This document shows positions 54,025 through 63,506 of a stretch of DNA of 64,000 bases, piece after piece. Under the pieces are notes generated by a model. That model searched no databases. It was not told where the DNA came from and saw only the letters and a list, made by a program, of their open reading frames with translations. A program made the position numbers and the translations under genes. How positions within the stretch are numbered: the stretch's first letter is position 1; each line of letters starts with the position of its first letter. Origin of the DNA: Bradyrhizobium ottawaense (GTDB lineage Bacteria > Pseudomonadota > Alphaproteobacteria > Rhizobiales > Xanthobacteraceae); assembly GCF_900099825.1 (NCBI RefSeq), contig NZ_LT629693.1, forward strand, positions 7,327,001 through 7,391,000. Direction: 5' to 3'.

Positions 54025-55029
54025 TCAGTTGACGTCCATCTGCAAGCCTTCGCGCTTGATGATCTCGGCGAATTTCACCGTCTCCGCCTGGACGAAATCA
54101 GAATACTGCTGCGGCGTGCCCCAGTCCGGGCGCGCGCCCATAGCCGCGATGGTCTTCTTGACATCCTCTCGCTCGAGCATCGTCTTGATTTCCTTGTTGA
54201 GGGCATCGACGACAGGGGCAGACGCGGCCTTCGGCAGGAAGACGCCGAACCACGACGAGACATCGAATTTCGCCAGCTCGGGCCCACCCTCGCGCATGGT
54301 CGGAATGTTCGGCGCCGCGGCGCTGCGCTCGGGCGTGGTGACGGCGAGTGCGGTGAGCTTGCCTTCCTGCGTCTGCGGAAGCGACGGGAACAGGTTGTCG
54401 AACAGGATCTGGATGTCGCCGGCAAGGGCTGCCTGCAGCGCCGGACCCGCGCCGCGGAACGGCACGTGCACCATCTTGAGGCCGGTCAGTTGCAGGAACC
54501 AGGCGCCGGTGAGGTGAGGGCTCTGGCCTACGCCCGAGGAAGCGTAGTTCAGCTTGTCCGGGTTGGCCTTGATGTAGGCGATCAGTTCGGCGATCGACTT
54601 GATGCCGGTCGAGGGATGCGCCGACACGATGTTCGGTGTCCGGATCAGGTTGGACACGGCCTGCAACTGGTCCGCCTTGTAGTTCAGGTTGCGGAAGATG
54701 CTGTAGGCGATGGCGTTGGGGCCGGGATTGCCGATCAGGATGGTGTGACCGTCGCCCTTTTGGCGGATCACCTCGACGGTGCCGATGGTGCCGCCGCCGC
54801 CCGAGCGGTTTTCCACCACCGCGGACTGGCCCCACGCGGTCTGCAGATGCGCCGCCAGCAGCCGTCCCATCACGTCGGTGGTGCCGCCGGCCGCGGCCGG
54901 TACGATGACGCGGACGGTTTCGGTCGGCCGCCAGTCGGCGCCAAGGCTCGTGCGCGGCAAGATCGCCGCGGCCGAAATGGCCGTAGCCCCGGTCAAGACG
55001 CGGCGGCGAGAAAAAACTTTGCTGGTCAC
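54025..55029 (-). CDS. tripartite tricarboxylate transporter receptor (Bug family)
   Basis: A 334-residue periplasmic binding protein. GTG at 55029 has GGGAG about 7 bases upstream; the longer frame adds non-signal residues. The N-terminus has a twin-arginine-like start (SRRRVLTGATAISAAAILPR). The ligand-binding fold shows VRVIVPAAAGGTTDVMGRLLA, RSGGGGTIGTVEV and VPFRGAGPALQAALAGDIQI, which are common Bug landmarks. Bug proteins bind carboxylates or other small organic acids. No TctA or TctB gene is nearby, so it is an orphan receptor. Confidence 0.88.
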   Translation of the reverse strand: MTSKVFSRRRVLTGATAISAAAILPRTSLGADWRPTETVRVIVPAAAGGTTDVMGRLLAAHLQTAWGQSAVVENRSGGGGTIGTVEVIRQKGDGHTILIGNPGPNAIAYSIFRNLNYKADQLQAVSNLIRTPNIVSAHPSTGIKSIAELIAYIKANPDKLNYASSGVGQSPHLTGAWFLQLTGLKMVHVPFRGAGPALQAALAGDIQILFDNLFPSLPQTQEGKLTALAVTTPERSAAAPNIPTMREGGPELAKFDVSSWFGVFLPKAASAPVVDALNKEIKTMLEREDVKKTIAAMGARPDWGTPQQYSDFVQAETVKFAEIIKREGLQMDVN

Positions 55030-55182
55030 CCGTTCGCTCCCTGCTGAATCGTTATTTTGCAGGGAGCGTAGGGACCTCACGCCAACGGGGCAAGCGGACG
55101 ACTTGGCGCAGGTCCGGCGCCTACGGCATGGAAGATGCGGTCAGGCGCTTCGTTCGATGGGCGTCAGCGGAGCGGGCGCCTA

Positions 55183-55283
55183 TAGCGTTTTCGAGCGAAG
55201 TGGGACCGGTTCGCGTAAAGAAAACGCGTCAGAACAAAAGACTAGAGCGCGGTTCTGATGCAATCAGAACCGATAAGGCTCTA
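55183..55283. repeat. dispersed element, TAGCGTTTTCGAGCGAAG family, full copy
   Basis: Same order as the element at 53915: TAGCGTTTTCGAGCGAAG, ACCGGTTCGCG, AAAACGCGTCAG and GGTTCTGATGCAATCAGAACC. It reaches the stop codon of the BamE gene. Confidence 0.85.
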
Positions 55284-55766
55284 GTTGAAGCTGAGCAGCT
55301 TGAACAGCGGCGTCAGATAGCTGAGCTCCTGGCCGGAAGTCGGCGTGGTGCGGCTGATGAAGTCGAAGATCCTGCCGTCCTGCAGCCCGTAATTGGCGAG
55401 CCGCTGCACCTGACGATTCTTGTCGAAATAGATCGCGATCACCCGCTGGTCGACGACCTGCTGGTTCATGAAGGCGACTTTGCGCTCGGAGCGTTGCGAG
55501 ATGTAATAGAACACCTCGCCGTTCAGGGTGGCGACGGTGGAGGGCGTTCCCATCACGATCAGCACCTGATCCTGGCTGGCGCCCATCGGAATCTGCTCGA
55601 GCGCGCCGGGCGGCAGGATGTAGCCCTTCTGGAACTGTTCGCCGGTGCAGGCGCCGAGCGCCGCGCACATCAGGGCGACAGCGGCGACCGCGCGGAAACC
55701 GCGCCAGCGCGCGGTCAGGCGGCGCGGCGAGGGCGCGCATCGGCTTCTGTGGCTCGTTTCAGTCAT
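55281..55766 (-). CDS. bamE: outer membrane assembly lipoprotein BamE (SmpA/OmlA)
   Basis: A 161-residue lipoprotein component of the BAM complex that helps insert beta-barrels. Start at MTETSHRSRC (55766); ATG at 55793 or 55838 could extend it. The lipobox is LGAC around residue 39. The SmpA/OmlA domain reads GYILPPGALEQIPMGASQDQVLIVMGTPSTV and VFYYISQRSERKVAFM. It faces the cytochrome bc1 chaperone gene across a divergent region of about 120 bp, which is a common alphaproteobacterial order. Confidence 0.88.
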   Translation of the reverse strand: MTETSHRSRCAPSPRRLTARWRGFRAVAAVALMCAALGACTGEQFQKGYILPPGALEQIPMGASQDQVLIVMGTPSTVATLNGEVFYYISQRSERKVAFMNQQVVDQRVIAIYFDKNRQVQRLANYGLQDGRIFDFISRTTPTSGQELSYLTPLFKLLSFN

Positions 55767-55887
55767 ATCAGGAACTTGCCCGTCCTCTTGCATCGCGCGA
55801 GGCGTTGACGTACCGGGCAGCACGCAGGATTGCAACATGCGCGGCTCTCAACAAGGAAACCTTGGGGGTTCGCGTCCGGAACCCACA

Positions 55888-56439
55888 ATGCTTTGGCCGT
55901 TCAATCACTTCAGGAAACCCCGCTCGCCCCTGCGCGGCACCATTGAAGCCATCTATGGCATGATCGTGACGCAGGCGCGAGAACCGTCGTTTTATCGGGC
56001 AATGGCGGTGCCGGATACGGTTAACGGCCGTTTTGACCTGCTGCTGCTGCATTTGTGGCTGGTTCTGCGGCGGTTGAAGTCGGCTGCCGGTGGCGCGGCC
56101 CTGTCGCAGGCGCTGTTCGACCATTTTTGCAACGATATGGACGATAATCTGCGCGAAATGGGGGTCGGCGACCTCACCGTACCGAAGAAGATGCAGGCCT
56201 TCGGGGAAGCCTTTTACGGCCGGACCGCGGCCTATGATCTCGCTTTGACCGGAGGCCGTGAGGCGCTGGCGCAGGCGCTGTGCAAGAATATCCTGAACGG
56301 CGAACACATCGAGAAGGCCGGCCGCCTCGCAGCCTATGCCGAGGCGGCCATCGCCGCCCTGGACGGCCTCGACGATGCGGCGCTGTTGGGCGGTTCGGCG
56401 AAGTTTCCTGTGCCCGACCGCGTGGACTCGGGGCAATGA
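55888..56439 (+). CDS. ubiquinol-cytochrome c chaperone family protein
   Basis: A 183-residue protein of the CBP3/UQCC1 family, which assists assembly of cytochrome b in the bc1 complex. Conserved blocks are REPSFYRAMAVPDTVNGRFDLLLLHLWLVLRRL, FDHFCNDMDDNLREMGVGDLTVPKKM and FGEAFYGRTAAY. The start MLWPFNHFRKP at 55888 fits the family; longer frames have no site. It overlaps the next gene by four bases. Confidence 0.9.
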   Translation: MLWPFNHFRKPRSPLRGTIEAIYGMIVTQAREPSFYRAMAVPDTVNGRFDLLLLHLWLVLRRLKSAAGGAALSQALFDHFCNDMDDNLREMGVGDLTVPKKMQAFGEAFYGRTAAYDLALTGGREALAQALCKNILNGEHIEKAGRLAAYAEAAIAALDGLDDAALLGGSAKFPVPDRVDSGQ

Positions 56440-57053
56440 GCAAGAGTGACATGACAGAGAAGCCTGATCCTCGGAAACCAGACCCTCAGAAACCAGACCC
56501 CTGGCGCGTCCCTTTGGCGGTCGCGCAAATCCCGGACACGGGACTGCATCGCGACCTCCGGGCCGACGAGGCCGTCCGCCATGCGATCGCCGATATCGGC
56601 GATTTGCGCGAGGTGCTGTCGGCGCAGGCCTCCTTCGATGTGACGCCGAAGAGCGGCGGCCGCTACCACGTCGCCGGCCGCGTGCGGGCGCGGATCGGAC
56701 AGACCTGCGTGGTGACGCTCGAACCGATGGAAAGCGACATCGACGAGCCGATCGATCTGACCTTCGCGCCGCCGGACCAGATCCCGGAAATGGCCGCGCT
56801 GATCGACGAGGCGGAGCATAGCGATGGGGATACGCCGGACCCGCTGGAGGCGATCGAGAACGGCATCATCGATCTCGGCAGGATCGCCACCGATGCGCTG
56901 TATCTCGCGGTGAATCCGTATCCGCGCAAACCCGACGCGGTTTTCGAACCTCTGGTTGAGGCCCCCGATCCCGAGGATCATCCGTTTGCGGCCCTGAAGG
57001 CGCTGAAGGTCGAGCCGAAAAAAACCGGCAAAAAGAAGCCCAAAGGAAACTGA
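56436..57053 (+). CDS. YceD/DUF177 family protein
   Basis: A 205-residue DUF177 (YceD-type) protein. It contains GRVRARIGQTCVVTLEPMESDIDEPIDLTFAPPDQ with a single cysteine, an acidic middle, and LEAIENGIIDLGRIATDALYLAVNPYPRKPDA, the family signature. In bacteria and plastids such proteins affect accumulation of 23S rRNA. The ATG overlaps the preceding stop (ATGA). It often precedes rpmF and plsX; here no rpmF is present and plsX follows after a 302-bp gap that holds only a GGCAC...GTGCC hairpin near 57120. Confidence 0.86.
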   Translation: MSKSDMTEKPDPRKPDPQKPDPWRVPLAVAQIPDTGLHRDLRADEAVRHAIADIGDLREVLSAQASFDVTPKSGGRYHVAGRVRARIGQTCVVTLEPMESDIDEPIDLTFAPPDQIPEMAALIDEAEHSDGDTPDPLEAIENGIIDLGRIATDALYLAVNPYPRKPDAVFEPLVEAPDPEDHPFAALKALKVEPKKTGKKKPKGN

Positions 57054-57355
57054 CTGGCTGTTTCAGCCGGCGGTTGGGCCACATTCCGGTTGAGGTGGTT
57101 GCCTTATTTGACGAGGAATGGCACATAAACTATTGAATTATATTGGTTTAAGTGCCAATTTCGGGTCCGGGTCGCGCCGGTTCCGACTGCCAAAAGACGG
57201 TGGTCAAGAGGTTGTGTCGGGACGGGGACACGCTATTGTCGCGGCCCGGCGGAGGCGCTGTGTAGCGCCTTGCCGAGCATCGCTGCGGCGGTGCCTCTTC
57301 CAGTTCGCGGCCGGGCTCGACGAGGGCCGCAAGAGATCAGGTTTCCGGGACGTTC

Positions 57356-58417
57356 ATGCCTCAAAAGGTTCGAATCGCGCTTGACGCCATGGGTGGCGAT
57401 GTCGGCGCATCGGTCGTCATTCCCGGCGCCGCGATCGCATTGAGGCGGCATCCCGACGCCGAATTTCTGCTTTATGGCAACAGCAAGCTGATCGACGAGC
57501 AACTCGCGAAATATCCGGCGCTCAAAGCCGCCTCGCGCGTGGTCCATACCGACGTGACCGTCGCCATGCACGACAAGCCGAGCCAGGCGCTGCGCCGCGG
57601 GCGCAAGAGTTCGTCGATGTGGCTTGCGATCGACGCAGTGAAGAAAGGCGAAGCCCATGTCGCGGTTTCCGCGGGCAATACCGGCGCGCTGATGGCGATG
57701 GCGCGCTTCCACCTGCACACCATGCCGGGGATCGATCGTCCGGCCATTGCCGGCGTGTGGCCTACGGCACGCGGCGAATCCGTCGTGCTTGATCTCGGCG
57801 CCAGCATCGGTGGCGACCATCATCACCTGGTGGCGCTGGCTGTCATGGGCGGCGCGATGGCGAGCGTGCTGTTCGGTAAGCCGCGCCCAACCGTCGGCCT
57901 GCTCAATATCGGGGTCGAGGAGGTCAAGGGCGGCGAGGAGATTCGCAAGGCTTCCGAACAGTTGCGCGCGATGAACCTGCCGGAGCTTGAATATATCGGC
58001 TTCGTCGAGGGCGACGGGATCGGCATGGGCGCCGCCGACGTGATCGTGTCGGAAGGTTTTAGCGGCAACATCGCGCTGAAGGCCGCCGAAGGCACCGCAC
58101 GTCAGATGGCGGATTTCTTGCGTCAGGCGATGGCGGCGAGCTGGATGTCCCGGATCGGCTATCTGTTCGCCCGCAAGGCCTTCAAGGCACTGCGCGATAA
58201 GCTCGACCCCAACAAGTCCAATGGCGGCGTGCTGCTCGGCCTCAAGGGCGTCGTGGTCAAAAGCCACGGCGGAACCAACGCCGAAGGCTTTGCCTACGCC
58301 GTCGATGTTGGCTATGAGATGGTGCGCTGCGATCTCCTCACCAAGATCAATCAGATGCTTAATCGCGACGGCAGTGCGCTGGCTCAAGCGCAGACCGCGC
58401 AGGAGGCTGTCTCGTGA
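57356..58417 (+). CDS. plsX: phosphate acyltransferase PlsX
   Basis: A 353-residue PlsX that makes acyl-phosphate from acyl-ACP for phospholipid synthesis. Landmarks are [20 protein letters not shown] at the start, [16 protein letters not shown], and [20 protein letters not shown] at the end. The GTG start of fabH overlaps its stop by four bases. The order plsX-fabH-ihfA-merR is a classic alphaproteobacterial cluster. Confidence 0.96.
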   Translation: MPQKVRIALDAMGGDVGASVVIPGAAIALRRHPDAEFLLYGNSKLIDEQLAKYPALKAASRVVHTDVTVAMHDKPSQALRRGRKSSSMWLAIDAVKKGEAHVAVSAGNTGALMAMARFHLHTMPGIDRPAIAGVWPTARGESVVLDLGASIGGDHHHLVALAVMGGAMASVLFGKPRPTVGLLNIGVEEVKGGEEIRKASEQLRAMNLPELEYIGFVEGDGIGMGAADVIVSEGFSGNIALKAAEGTARQMADFLRQAMAASWMSRIGYLFARKAFKALRDKLDPNKSNGGVLLGLKGVVVKSHGGTNAEGFAYAVDVGYEMVRCDLLTKINQMLNRDGSALAQAQTAQEAVS

Positions 58418-59403
58418 TTTCCAAACGTTCGGTCGTGCTGGGCTGCGGCTCTTACCTGCCGCAGAAAGTACTGACCAATGCCGAGCTGGCGGCTCGCGTC
58501 GATACCTCCGACGAGTGGATCGTACAGCGTACCGGCATCCATCAGCGCCACATCGCCGCCGACGGCGAGTTCACCTCGCATCTGGCGATCAACGCGGCGC
58601 GCGCCGCGCTCGAGCATGCCGGGATCGATGCGCAGGCGATCGACCTGATCGTGCTGGCGACCTCGACGCCTGACAACACCTTTCCGGCCACCGCGGTCGC
58701 GGTGCAGCACGGGCTCGGCATCAACCATGGCGCGGCCTTCGACCTGCAGGCGGTGTGCTCCGGCTTCGTGTTTGCGCTCGCCACCGCCGACAACTTCCTG
58801 CGCTGCGGCGCCTACAAGCGTGCGCTGGTGATCGGCGCCGAGACGTTTTCGCGCATCCTCGACTGGAGCGATCGCGGCACCTGCGTGCTGTTCGGCGACG
58901 GCGCCGGAGCGGTCGTGCTCGAGGCCCAAGATCTGCCTCAAGGCCAGCCGGGCCTGACCTCCGACCGCGGCATATTGACCACGCATCTGCGCTCCGACGG
59001 CCGGCACAAGGCGAAGCTGTTTGTCGATGGCGGTCCGTCCTCGACCCAGACCGTGGGTCACCTTCGGATGGAAGGCCGCGAGGTGTTCAAGCACGCCGTC
59101 GGCATGATTACCGACGTGATTGTGGACGCCTTCAAGGCCACCGGCGTCACCGCCGACGACATCGACTGGTTCGTGCCGCACCAGGCCAACAAGCGAATCA
59201 TCGATGCTTCAGCGCACAAGCTTCATATTGCGCCGCAGAAGGTGGTGCTGACGGTCGACCTGCACGGCAACACGTCGGCGGCCTCGATCCCGCTCGCGCT
59301 GTCGGTTGCCGTGAAGGACGGACGCGTAAAGAAAGGCGATCTGGTGCTGTTCGAAGCGATGGGCGGCGGCTTCACCTGGGGTTCGGCGCTCGTCCGCTGG
59401 TGA
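58414..59403 (+). CDS. fabH: 3-oxoacyl-ACP synthase III (FabH)
   Basis: A 329-residue KAS III, which starts fatty acid synthesis by joining acetyl-CoA and malonyl-ACP. The catalytic triad Cys115 ([10 protein letters not shown]), His256 (FVPHQANKR) and Asn286 (LHGNTSAAS) is complete. It starts at a GTG that overlaps the plsX stop (GTGA). An ihfA promoter probably lies in the 130-bp gap behind it. Confidence 0.97.
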   Translation: MISKRSVVLGCGSYLPQKVLTNAELAARVDTSDEWIVQRTGIHQRHIAADGEFTSHLAINAARAALEHAGIDAQAIDLIVLATSTPDNTFPATAVAVQHGLGINHGAAFDLQAVCSGFVFALATADNFLRCGAYKRALVIGAETFSRILDWSDRGTCVLFGDGAGAVVLEAQDLPQGQPGLTSDRGILTTHLRSDGRHKAKLFVDGGPSSTQTVGHLRMEGREVFKHAVGMITDVIVDAFKATGVTADDIDWFVPHQANKRIIDASAHKLHIAPQKVVLTVDLHGNTSAASIPLALSVAVKDGRVKKGDLVLFEAMGGGFTWGSALVRW

Positions 59404-59465
59404 GTCAGCGCAAGATATCGATCAAATTTGCTGCGTGTTTTCATGCGCAAGCATGATGGTCGCTG

Positions 59466-59492
59466 TTGACCATTGCGTGCTAACCTCATAAT
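59466..59492 (+). promoter_or_regulatory. possible promoter for ihfA
   Basis: TTGACC (59466) and CATAAT (59487) are separated by 15 bases, which is short. They lie between fabH and ihfA. An alternative is read-through from fabH. Confidence 0.35.
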
Positions 59493-59532
59493 TTCAGGGA
59501 ATAAATTGTTCGCCGAGAGTGCGGGGCAGGCG

Positions 59533-59862
59533 ATGACCGGGACCGGAAAAACAGTCACACGCGTCGATTTGTGCGAGGCGGTCTACCAGAAGGTAGGCTT
59601 GTCGCGAACGGAATCCTCTGCGTTTGTCGAGCTTGTTTTGAAAGAGATCACCGATTGCCTCGAGAAGGGCGAGACGGTGAAGCTGTCGTCCTTCGGCTCC
59701 TTCATGGTGCGCAAGAAGGGTCAGCGTATCGGACGTAACCCGAAGACCGGCACGGAAGTGCCGATCTCGCCACGTCGCGTGATGGTGTTCAAGCCGTCGG
59801 CAATACTGAAGCAGCGGATCAATGGTCACGCGGTCGCCAATGGCGACGGCAAGGACGACTAG
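59533..59862 (+). CDS. ihfA: integration host factor alpha subunit
   Basis: A 109-residue IHF-alpha, a DNA-bending protein that works with IHF-beta. The start at 59533 gives [19 protein letters not shown] at the N-terminus; the frame also opens from 59473. Family landmarks are [25 protein letters not shown] with the minor-groove proline arm, and [13 protein letters not shown]. It belongs to the plsX-fabH-ihfA-merR cluster. Confidence 0.95.
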   Translation: MTGTGKTVTRVDLCEAVYQKVGLSRTESSAFVELVLKEITDCLEKGETVKLSSFGSFMVRKKGQRIGRNPKTGTEVPISPRRVMVFKPSAILKQRINGHAVANGDGKDD

Positions 59863-59902
59863 AACTTCACCCTGAAAAAAGTGAGCTGAGAGGAGCGAGC
59901 AT

Positions 59903-60472
59903 TTGGACAAGGCGCCGGATGCGTTCCGTACCATCAGCGAGGTCGCTGAAGAGCTCGACATTCCCCAGCATGTGCTGCGGTTTTGGGAGACGCGGTTCGC
60001 CCAGATCAAGCCGATGAAGCGCAGCGGCGGCCGGCGTTATTACCGGCCCGACGATGTCGATCTGCTCAAGGGCATCCGTCGCCTGCTCTACGGCGAGGGC
60101 TATACGATCCGCGGCGTGCAGCGGATCCTGAAAGAGCACGGCATCAAATCGGTGCAGGGCCTCGCCGACCAGACCTCCGCGGTTTCGTTCGGCGCGGTCG
60201 AGGAGGCGATCGGCCTCAGCCTGCAGGAGCCCGACGAAAACGAGATCCCGCTCGTCGGTACCGACGACGACGATTACGAGACCGAAGAATCCAAGGAGAT
60301 CGACTATCGCTTCGCCGACACCGACGAGGACGGCATCCTGGTGCCGTCGTTCGTCAAGAGCAAACCCGTCCCCCGGCCGGTTGAGGGCATCGACCGCGAG
60401 CGCCTCGAACGCGTGCTGCAGGACCTGCTGGCCTGCCGGCAATTGCTGGATAACGCGCTGAAGGACGGCTGA
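59903..60472 (+). CDS. MerR-family transcriptional regulator (ihfA neighbour)
   Basis: A 189-residue regulator from TTG at 59903 with GAGGAGC about 8 bases upstream. The helix-turn-helix and wing are [47 protein letters not shown]. There are no conserved cysteines, so it is not a metal sensor. The acidic middle ([18 protein letters not shown]) is typical of the alphaproteobacterial orthologue that always follows ihfA. Its regulon is unknown. Confidence 0.92.
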   Translation: MDKAPDAFRTISEVAEELDIPQHVLRFWETRFAQIKPMKRSGGRRYYRPDDVDLLKGIRRLLYGEGYTIRGVQRILKEHGIKSVQGLADQTSAVSFGAVEEAIGLSLQEPDENEIPLVGTDDDDYETEESKEIDYRFADTDEDGILVPSFVKSKPVPRPVEGIDRERLERVLQDLLACRQLLDNALKDG

Positions 60473-60560
60473 GGGGCCGGGGAACTGGCCTGCCGTGGGG
60501 CCGAAAGAGGCCGTTCGCGCGCCTTGCGCCGGACCCTGATCGCAGCTAATGGAACGGCAT

Positions 60561-60638
60561 CGGAGCGTGGCGCAGCCCGGTTAGCGCACTAGTCTGGGAG
60601 ACTAGGGGTCGGAGGTTCAAATCCTCTCGCTCCGACCA
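60561..60638 (+). tRNA. tRNA-Pro (GGG)
   Basis: The acceptor stem is CGGAGCG/CGCTCCG, followed by A and an encoded CCA. The anticodon stem CTAGT/ACTAG encloses the loop CTGGGAG, so the anticodon is GGG (Pro). D-loop and TTCAAATC T-loop are normal. A terminator follows directly. Confidence 0.97.
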
Positions 60639-60643
60639 ATAAA

Positions 60644-60667
60644 AGCCCCGGTAATACGGGGCTTTTT
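60644..60667 (+). terminator. terminator after tRNA-Pro
   Basis: AGCCCCG and CGGGGCT form a stem around GTAATA, followed by TTTTT. Confidence 0.88.
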
Positions 60668-60850
60668 GCATTCTTGGCACTCGGGCTTGGGGTACGAAAT
60701 CAGAACGATTTTGGGAAAATACCGGGTGATGCCGGCAAATAGTCCCCGCCAAAGTCCCTCCATTTCCAAGCAGTTCACCCTCCCAGGCAGCGCACCGGCG
60801 CCTGTCATGTGGGATCGCGGCGAGCGTCTGCCGTCGCAACAGGTGATCCG

Positions 60851-60905
60851 ATGAAATACTCGACCGAGCGACCATATGCCGATCCCGAGAAGGCAGCGCT
60901 CCGGT
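60851..60905 (+). pseudogene. 5' fragment of a small phage-type ORF
   Basis: The frame starts [18 protein letters not shown] and then loses similarity. I recall this N-terminus from small uncharacterised proteins of about 90 residues near prophages and genomic islands in Rhizobiales. The rest of that gene is missing here; the DNA changes at about 60900 into the SRAP remnant in another frame. Confidence 0.45.
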
Positions 60906-61178
60906 ATCTGGACCGAGTTCAAGGGCGACCGGGGCACCAAGTCCAAGCCGATCCCAGGCCCGCATCTGGTCTATGGATTCCTTACAACGGTCCCGAACGC
61001 TGTCGTTGAGCCGATCCACCCCAAGGCGATGCCGGTGATCCTCACGACAGAAGAAGAACGCGACGTTTGGATGCGCGCGCCGTGGGACGAAGCGAAGGCT
61101 CTACAGCGGCCGTTGCCAGACGATGCGCTCAAGATTGTCTCGCGCGGGCCGGACAAGGAAGATCGTGTCGCCGCGTGA
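60900..61178 (+). pseudogene. 3' remnant of an SOS response-associated peptidase (SRAP/YedK)
   Basis: The frame encodes about 90 residues matching the end of SRAP proteins, which bind abasic sites in single-stranded [47 protein letters not shown], then [18 protein letters not shown]. The catalytic Cys2, Asn and most of the fold lie in the missing N-terminal part, while the conserved His of [10 protein letters not shown] is present. It is therefore a broken gene. It follows a fragment of another gene, downstream of the tRNA-Pro. Confidence 0.78.
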
Positions 61179-61335
61179 CTCGCTCTTTTTATCGACAGTG
61201 TGTTTAAAGCGCGAACCTATAAATTTGGAGCGGTCAACCGACATCCGCTCTAGCACGAGTAACGGACGTGGGGCGGACATCGCGGCATGTCCGAAAAGTG
61301 CCCCAGCAACGGACTCATGCACCGCAGAGATTGAT

Positions 61336-63285
61336 TCACCAAGTATAACGCAGCCGGCCCATACCGGAGTATTTCGTTGAGTTCTCGGCGAATTCACCGT
61401 CGAACCGCGCGCCGAGCGAAAATCCGTTCCTGAACCCGATCTCCACGCCAGCCGACACAAGTGCCAAGTCGGTGGCCGGCGCTGCGCCCGTCACGACGAA
61501 GATTGATCCGGGCAGCGCCTGGAACCCGGCGGTGATGTTCGGCGCGGACCAATTGTCGTGAGCCCAGGCGGCACGGCCAAGCAGGGTCAGTCTGGTGCCG
61601 TAGTCAATCGGAATGCTCCAGTCGAGCCAGGTGCCAAGCTCCGTGCGGGTGGTGGTGATCGTCCTGGCGTCGTAGGAAAGTGCGAAAACCGACGCGCCGG
61701 AGAGCGCAGTTTCGCTGTAGGACGGCGTTCGGAAGGCCTGCACCTGCACGGCGGCGTAGGGAGTGAGCCCGGACTGACCCGGCCAACCCACGTTCGGAAT
61801 AGCGAAGCGATATCCGCCTTCGAGCCGACCAGCAATGTCATTGGCGGAAAAATCGGCGGCGAGATGGTCGGCACCCGCCACGGTCACGAACCGGTCGGTG
61901 TTAAACTGATGAAAGCCGTAGGCGATTGCGGCGGAGACATAGGCCGCATCTACACGCGTCGTGCTGTAGATGGCCGCCTGAAACATGTCGCTGCGGCCGC
62001 TGCCTAGACCTTCCGACAAGCCATAGCGGGTAGCCCCACCCGAAAGCGCGAAGCCGGCCACGGTGTAGGGCGTGACCCGATAGTCGAGGCCAGTGGCAAA
62101 GCCGACGTCGCTCACTGACCGGTCGTGGCTTCCAACACCCAACGCGTCACCGTTTGCATTGGTTTGCCCACCATAGGCCGCAGCCCAAACGCCCCAAGGG
62201 CGCGGATCAGGGGTCGACGCGACAGCGCCCGGAACAGCCTTGACGTACATCGGAGATACGGGGCGGGTCGGGGCGAACGGGCGGTTTTCGGCGAACGGGT
62301 TGGTCACCAGCGACAGGAATGAGTTCATCGCCTGGGTTCCTGCCTGCGCCGGGCCGGTACCGGCTTCTCCCGAAAGCTGCGTGAATGAGCTTTGCAGTTG
62401 GCTGGGTGACAGGAACGAGAGCAGGCTGGCGAATGCCGGCGGCAGCGTGCCGCCGTTTCTGACAAAGGTATCAATGGAATTTGCGACCGCGCGTTGATTG
62501 CCGGTGGCCGAGGATGGCAGCACAGACGAAGCCGAGGCCGTGGTGGTGGTGCATGTTGTGATGGTGTTGGTATCCAACGTGACCGCACCGTTTTGTGCCA
62601 AAGCATCACCGCATTTGATGGTGGCGTTGGTATTCAGCGTGATGCTCGTCAGTGCGAGAATGTCCCCAACGAACGATGTGCTCGTGCCAAGCGTCGCCGA
62701 ACTGCCAACCCTGAAAAATACATTGCCACCCTGAGCACCGTTGATCAGCGAAATGCTCGAACCGCTGGCAGTGGTCAGCGTGCTTCCGGTGTTGATGATG
62801 AAGACTGAGTTCGGGTTGCCTTGCCCATTAAGTGTGAGAGTGCCAGTCAATTGAGCTGACGTATTGAAACCGTAGACGCCCGCTATCAGCGTTTTGCCTC
62901 CCAGGTCCTGACCTGTCAGATTAGTCGTAATAGGCCTGCCTGCCAAAACGTTGTAGGCGGTAATGTTATCAATTTGAGCTTGAGCGGCAACGGCATCGGC
63001 CGCACTTATCACGCCGTTTACAATGCCCGGGGGAAACCCAGTGACCGCGGAGCCGGGGCTGACGCCGACGTTTCCATTGATCACAGTCGAGCCTGTGTTG
63101 GTAACCGTTGAGCCGGCCAGAACTGCGAAGCTCGCGGCCGTCCCCAGGGACGGCGCCTGCGCATGGCTGGGAGAAGTTAGGGTCGTTGCTCCCATCAGGC
63201 CCAGCACCGCCGCAGCGCCCCGAACTCCGGCCCGCTTTTGCGACGATGTCCGCACCGACGCGGGGGCGAACGAAAACCTGCTCAT
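61336..63285 (-). CDS. autotransporter with DUF3494 ice-binding-like passenger
   Basis: A 649-residue protein from ATG at 63285. The N-terminus has a long signal (RAGVRGAAAVLGLMGATTLTSPSHA). Residues about 45-250 match the DUF3494 fold known from ice-binding and adhesion proteins: LGTAASFAVLAGSTVTNTG, TNLTGQDLGGKTLIAGVYGF, GNPNSVFIINTGSTLTTASGS and FFRVGSSATLGTSTSFVGDILALTSITL. A Ser/Pro-rich spacer follows, then an autotransporter beta-barrel of about 290 residues with alternating aromatic strands, ending RLRYTW, as outer-membrane barrels do. The protein likely displays the DUF3494 domain on the cell surface. Whether it binds ice or acts as an adhesin is open. Confidence 0.82.
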   Translation of the reverse strand: MSRFSFAPASVRTSSQKRAGVRGAAAVLGLMGATTLTSPSHAQAPSLGTAASFAVLAGSTVTNTGSTVINGNVGVSPGSAVTGFPPGIVNGVISAADAVAAQAQIDNITAYNVLAGRPITTNLTGQDLGGKTLIAGVYGFNTSAQLTGTLTLNGQGNPNSVFIINTGSTLTTASGSSISLINGAQGGNVFFRVGSSATLGTSTSFVGDILALTSITLNTNATIKCGDALAQNGAVTLDTNTITTCTTTTASASSVLPSSATGNQRAVANSIDTFVRNGGTLPPAFASLLSFLSPSQLQSSFTQLSGEAGTGPAQAGTQAMNSFLSLVTNPFAENRPFAPTRPVSPMYVKAVPGAVASTPDPRPWGVWAAAYGGQTNANGDALGVGSHDRSVSDVGFATGLDYRVTPYTVAGFALSGGATRYGLSEGLGSGRSDMFQAAIYSTTRVDAAYVSAAIAYGFHQFNTDRFVTVAGADHLAADFSANDIAGRLEGGYRFAIPNVGWPGQSGLTPYAAVQVQAFRTPSYSETALSGASVFALSYDARTITTTRTELGTWLDWSIPIDYGTRLTLLGRAAWAHDNWSAPNITAGFQALPGSIFVVTGAAPATDLALVSAGVEIGFRNGFSLGARFDGEFAENSTKYSGMGRLRYTW

Positions 63286-63506
63286 ATGACCGTTGCCACC
63301 TGGATCGGCCTCGGCACGGTCAGACTCGGTGCATCGCGAATGCGACCTTAATCGACGGAGCATCTTCATCAGTGCCTCACTCAACGCGGCTTATGACTCA
63401 CCAACCGGGTGCTCAGAGACAGCGTAGTCGAAGGCATGGAAGCCAATGAATAAAAACGCCTGTTCCAATCGAGGAACAAAAAAAATGTTGCGGGTCAGAT
63501 ACAGAA

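Noticed and set aside
57118..57384. 88-codon open frame upstream of plsX
   Set aside because: It overlaps the plsX start in another frame and the translation is Arg-rich filler; the region looks like a leader.
60639..61335. Integrase or full genomic island at tRNA-Pro
   Set aside because: No integrase and no repeat of the tRNA end were seen within the window; only gene fragments remain.
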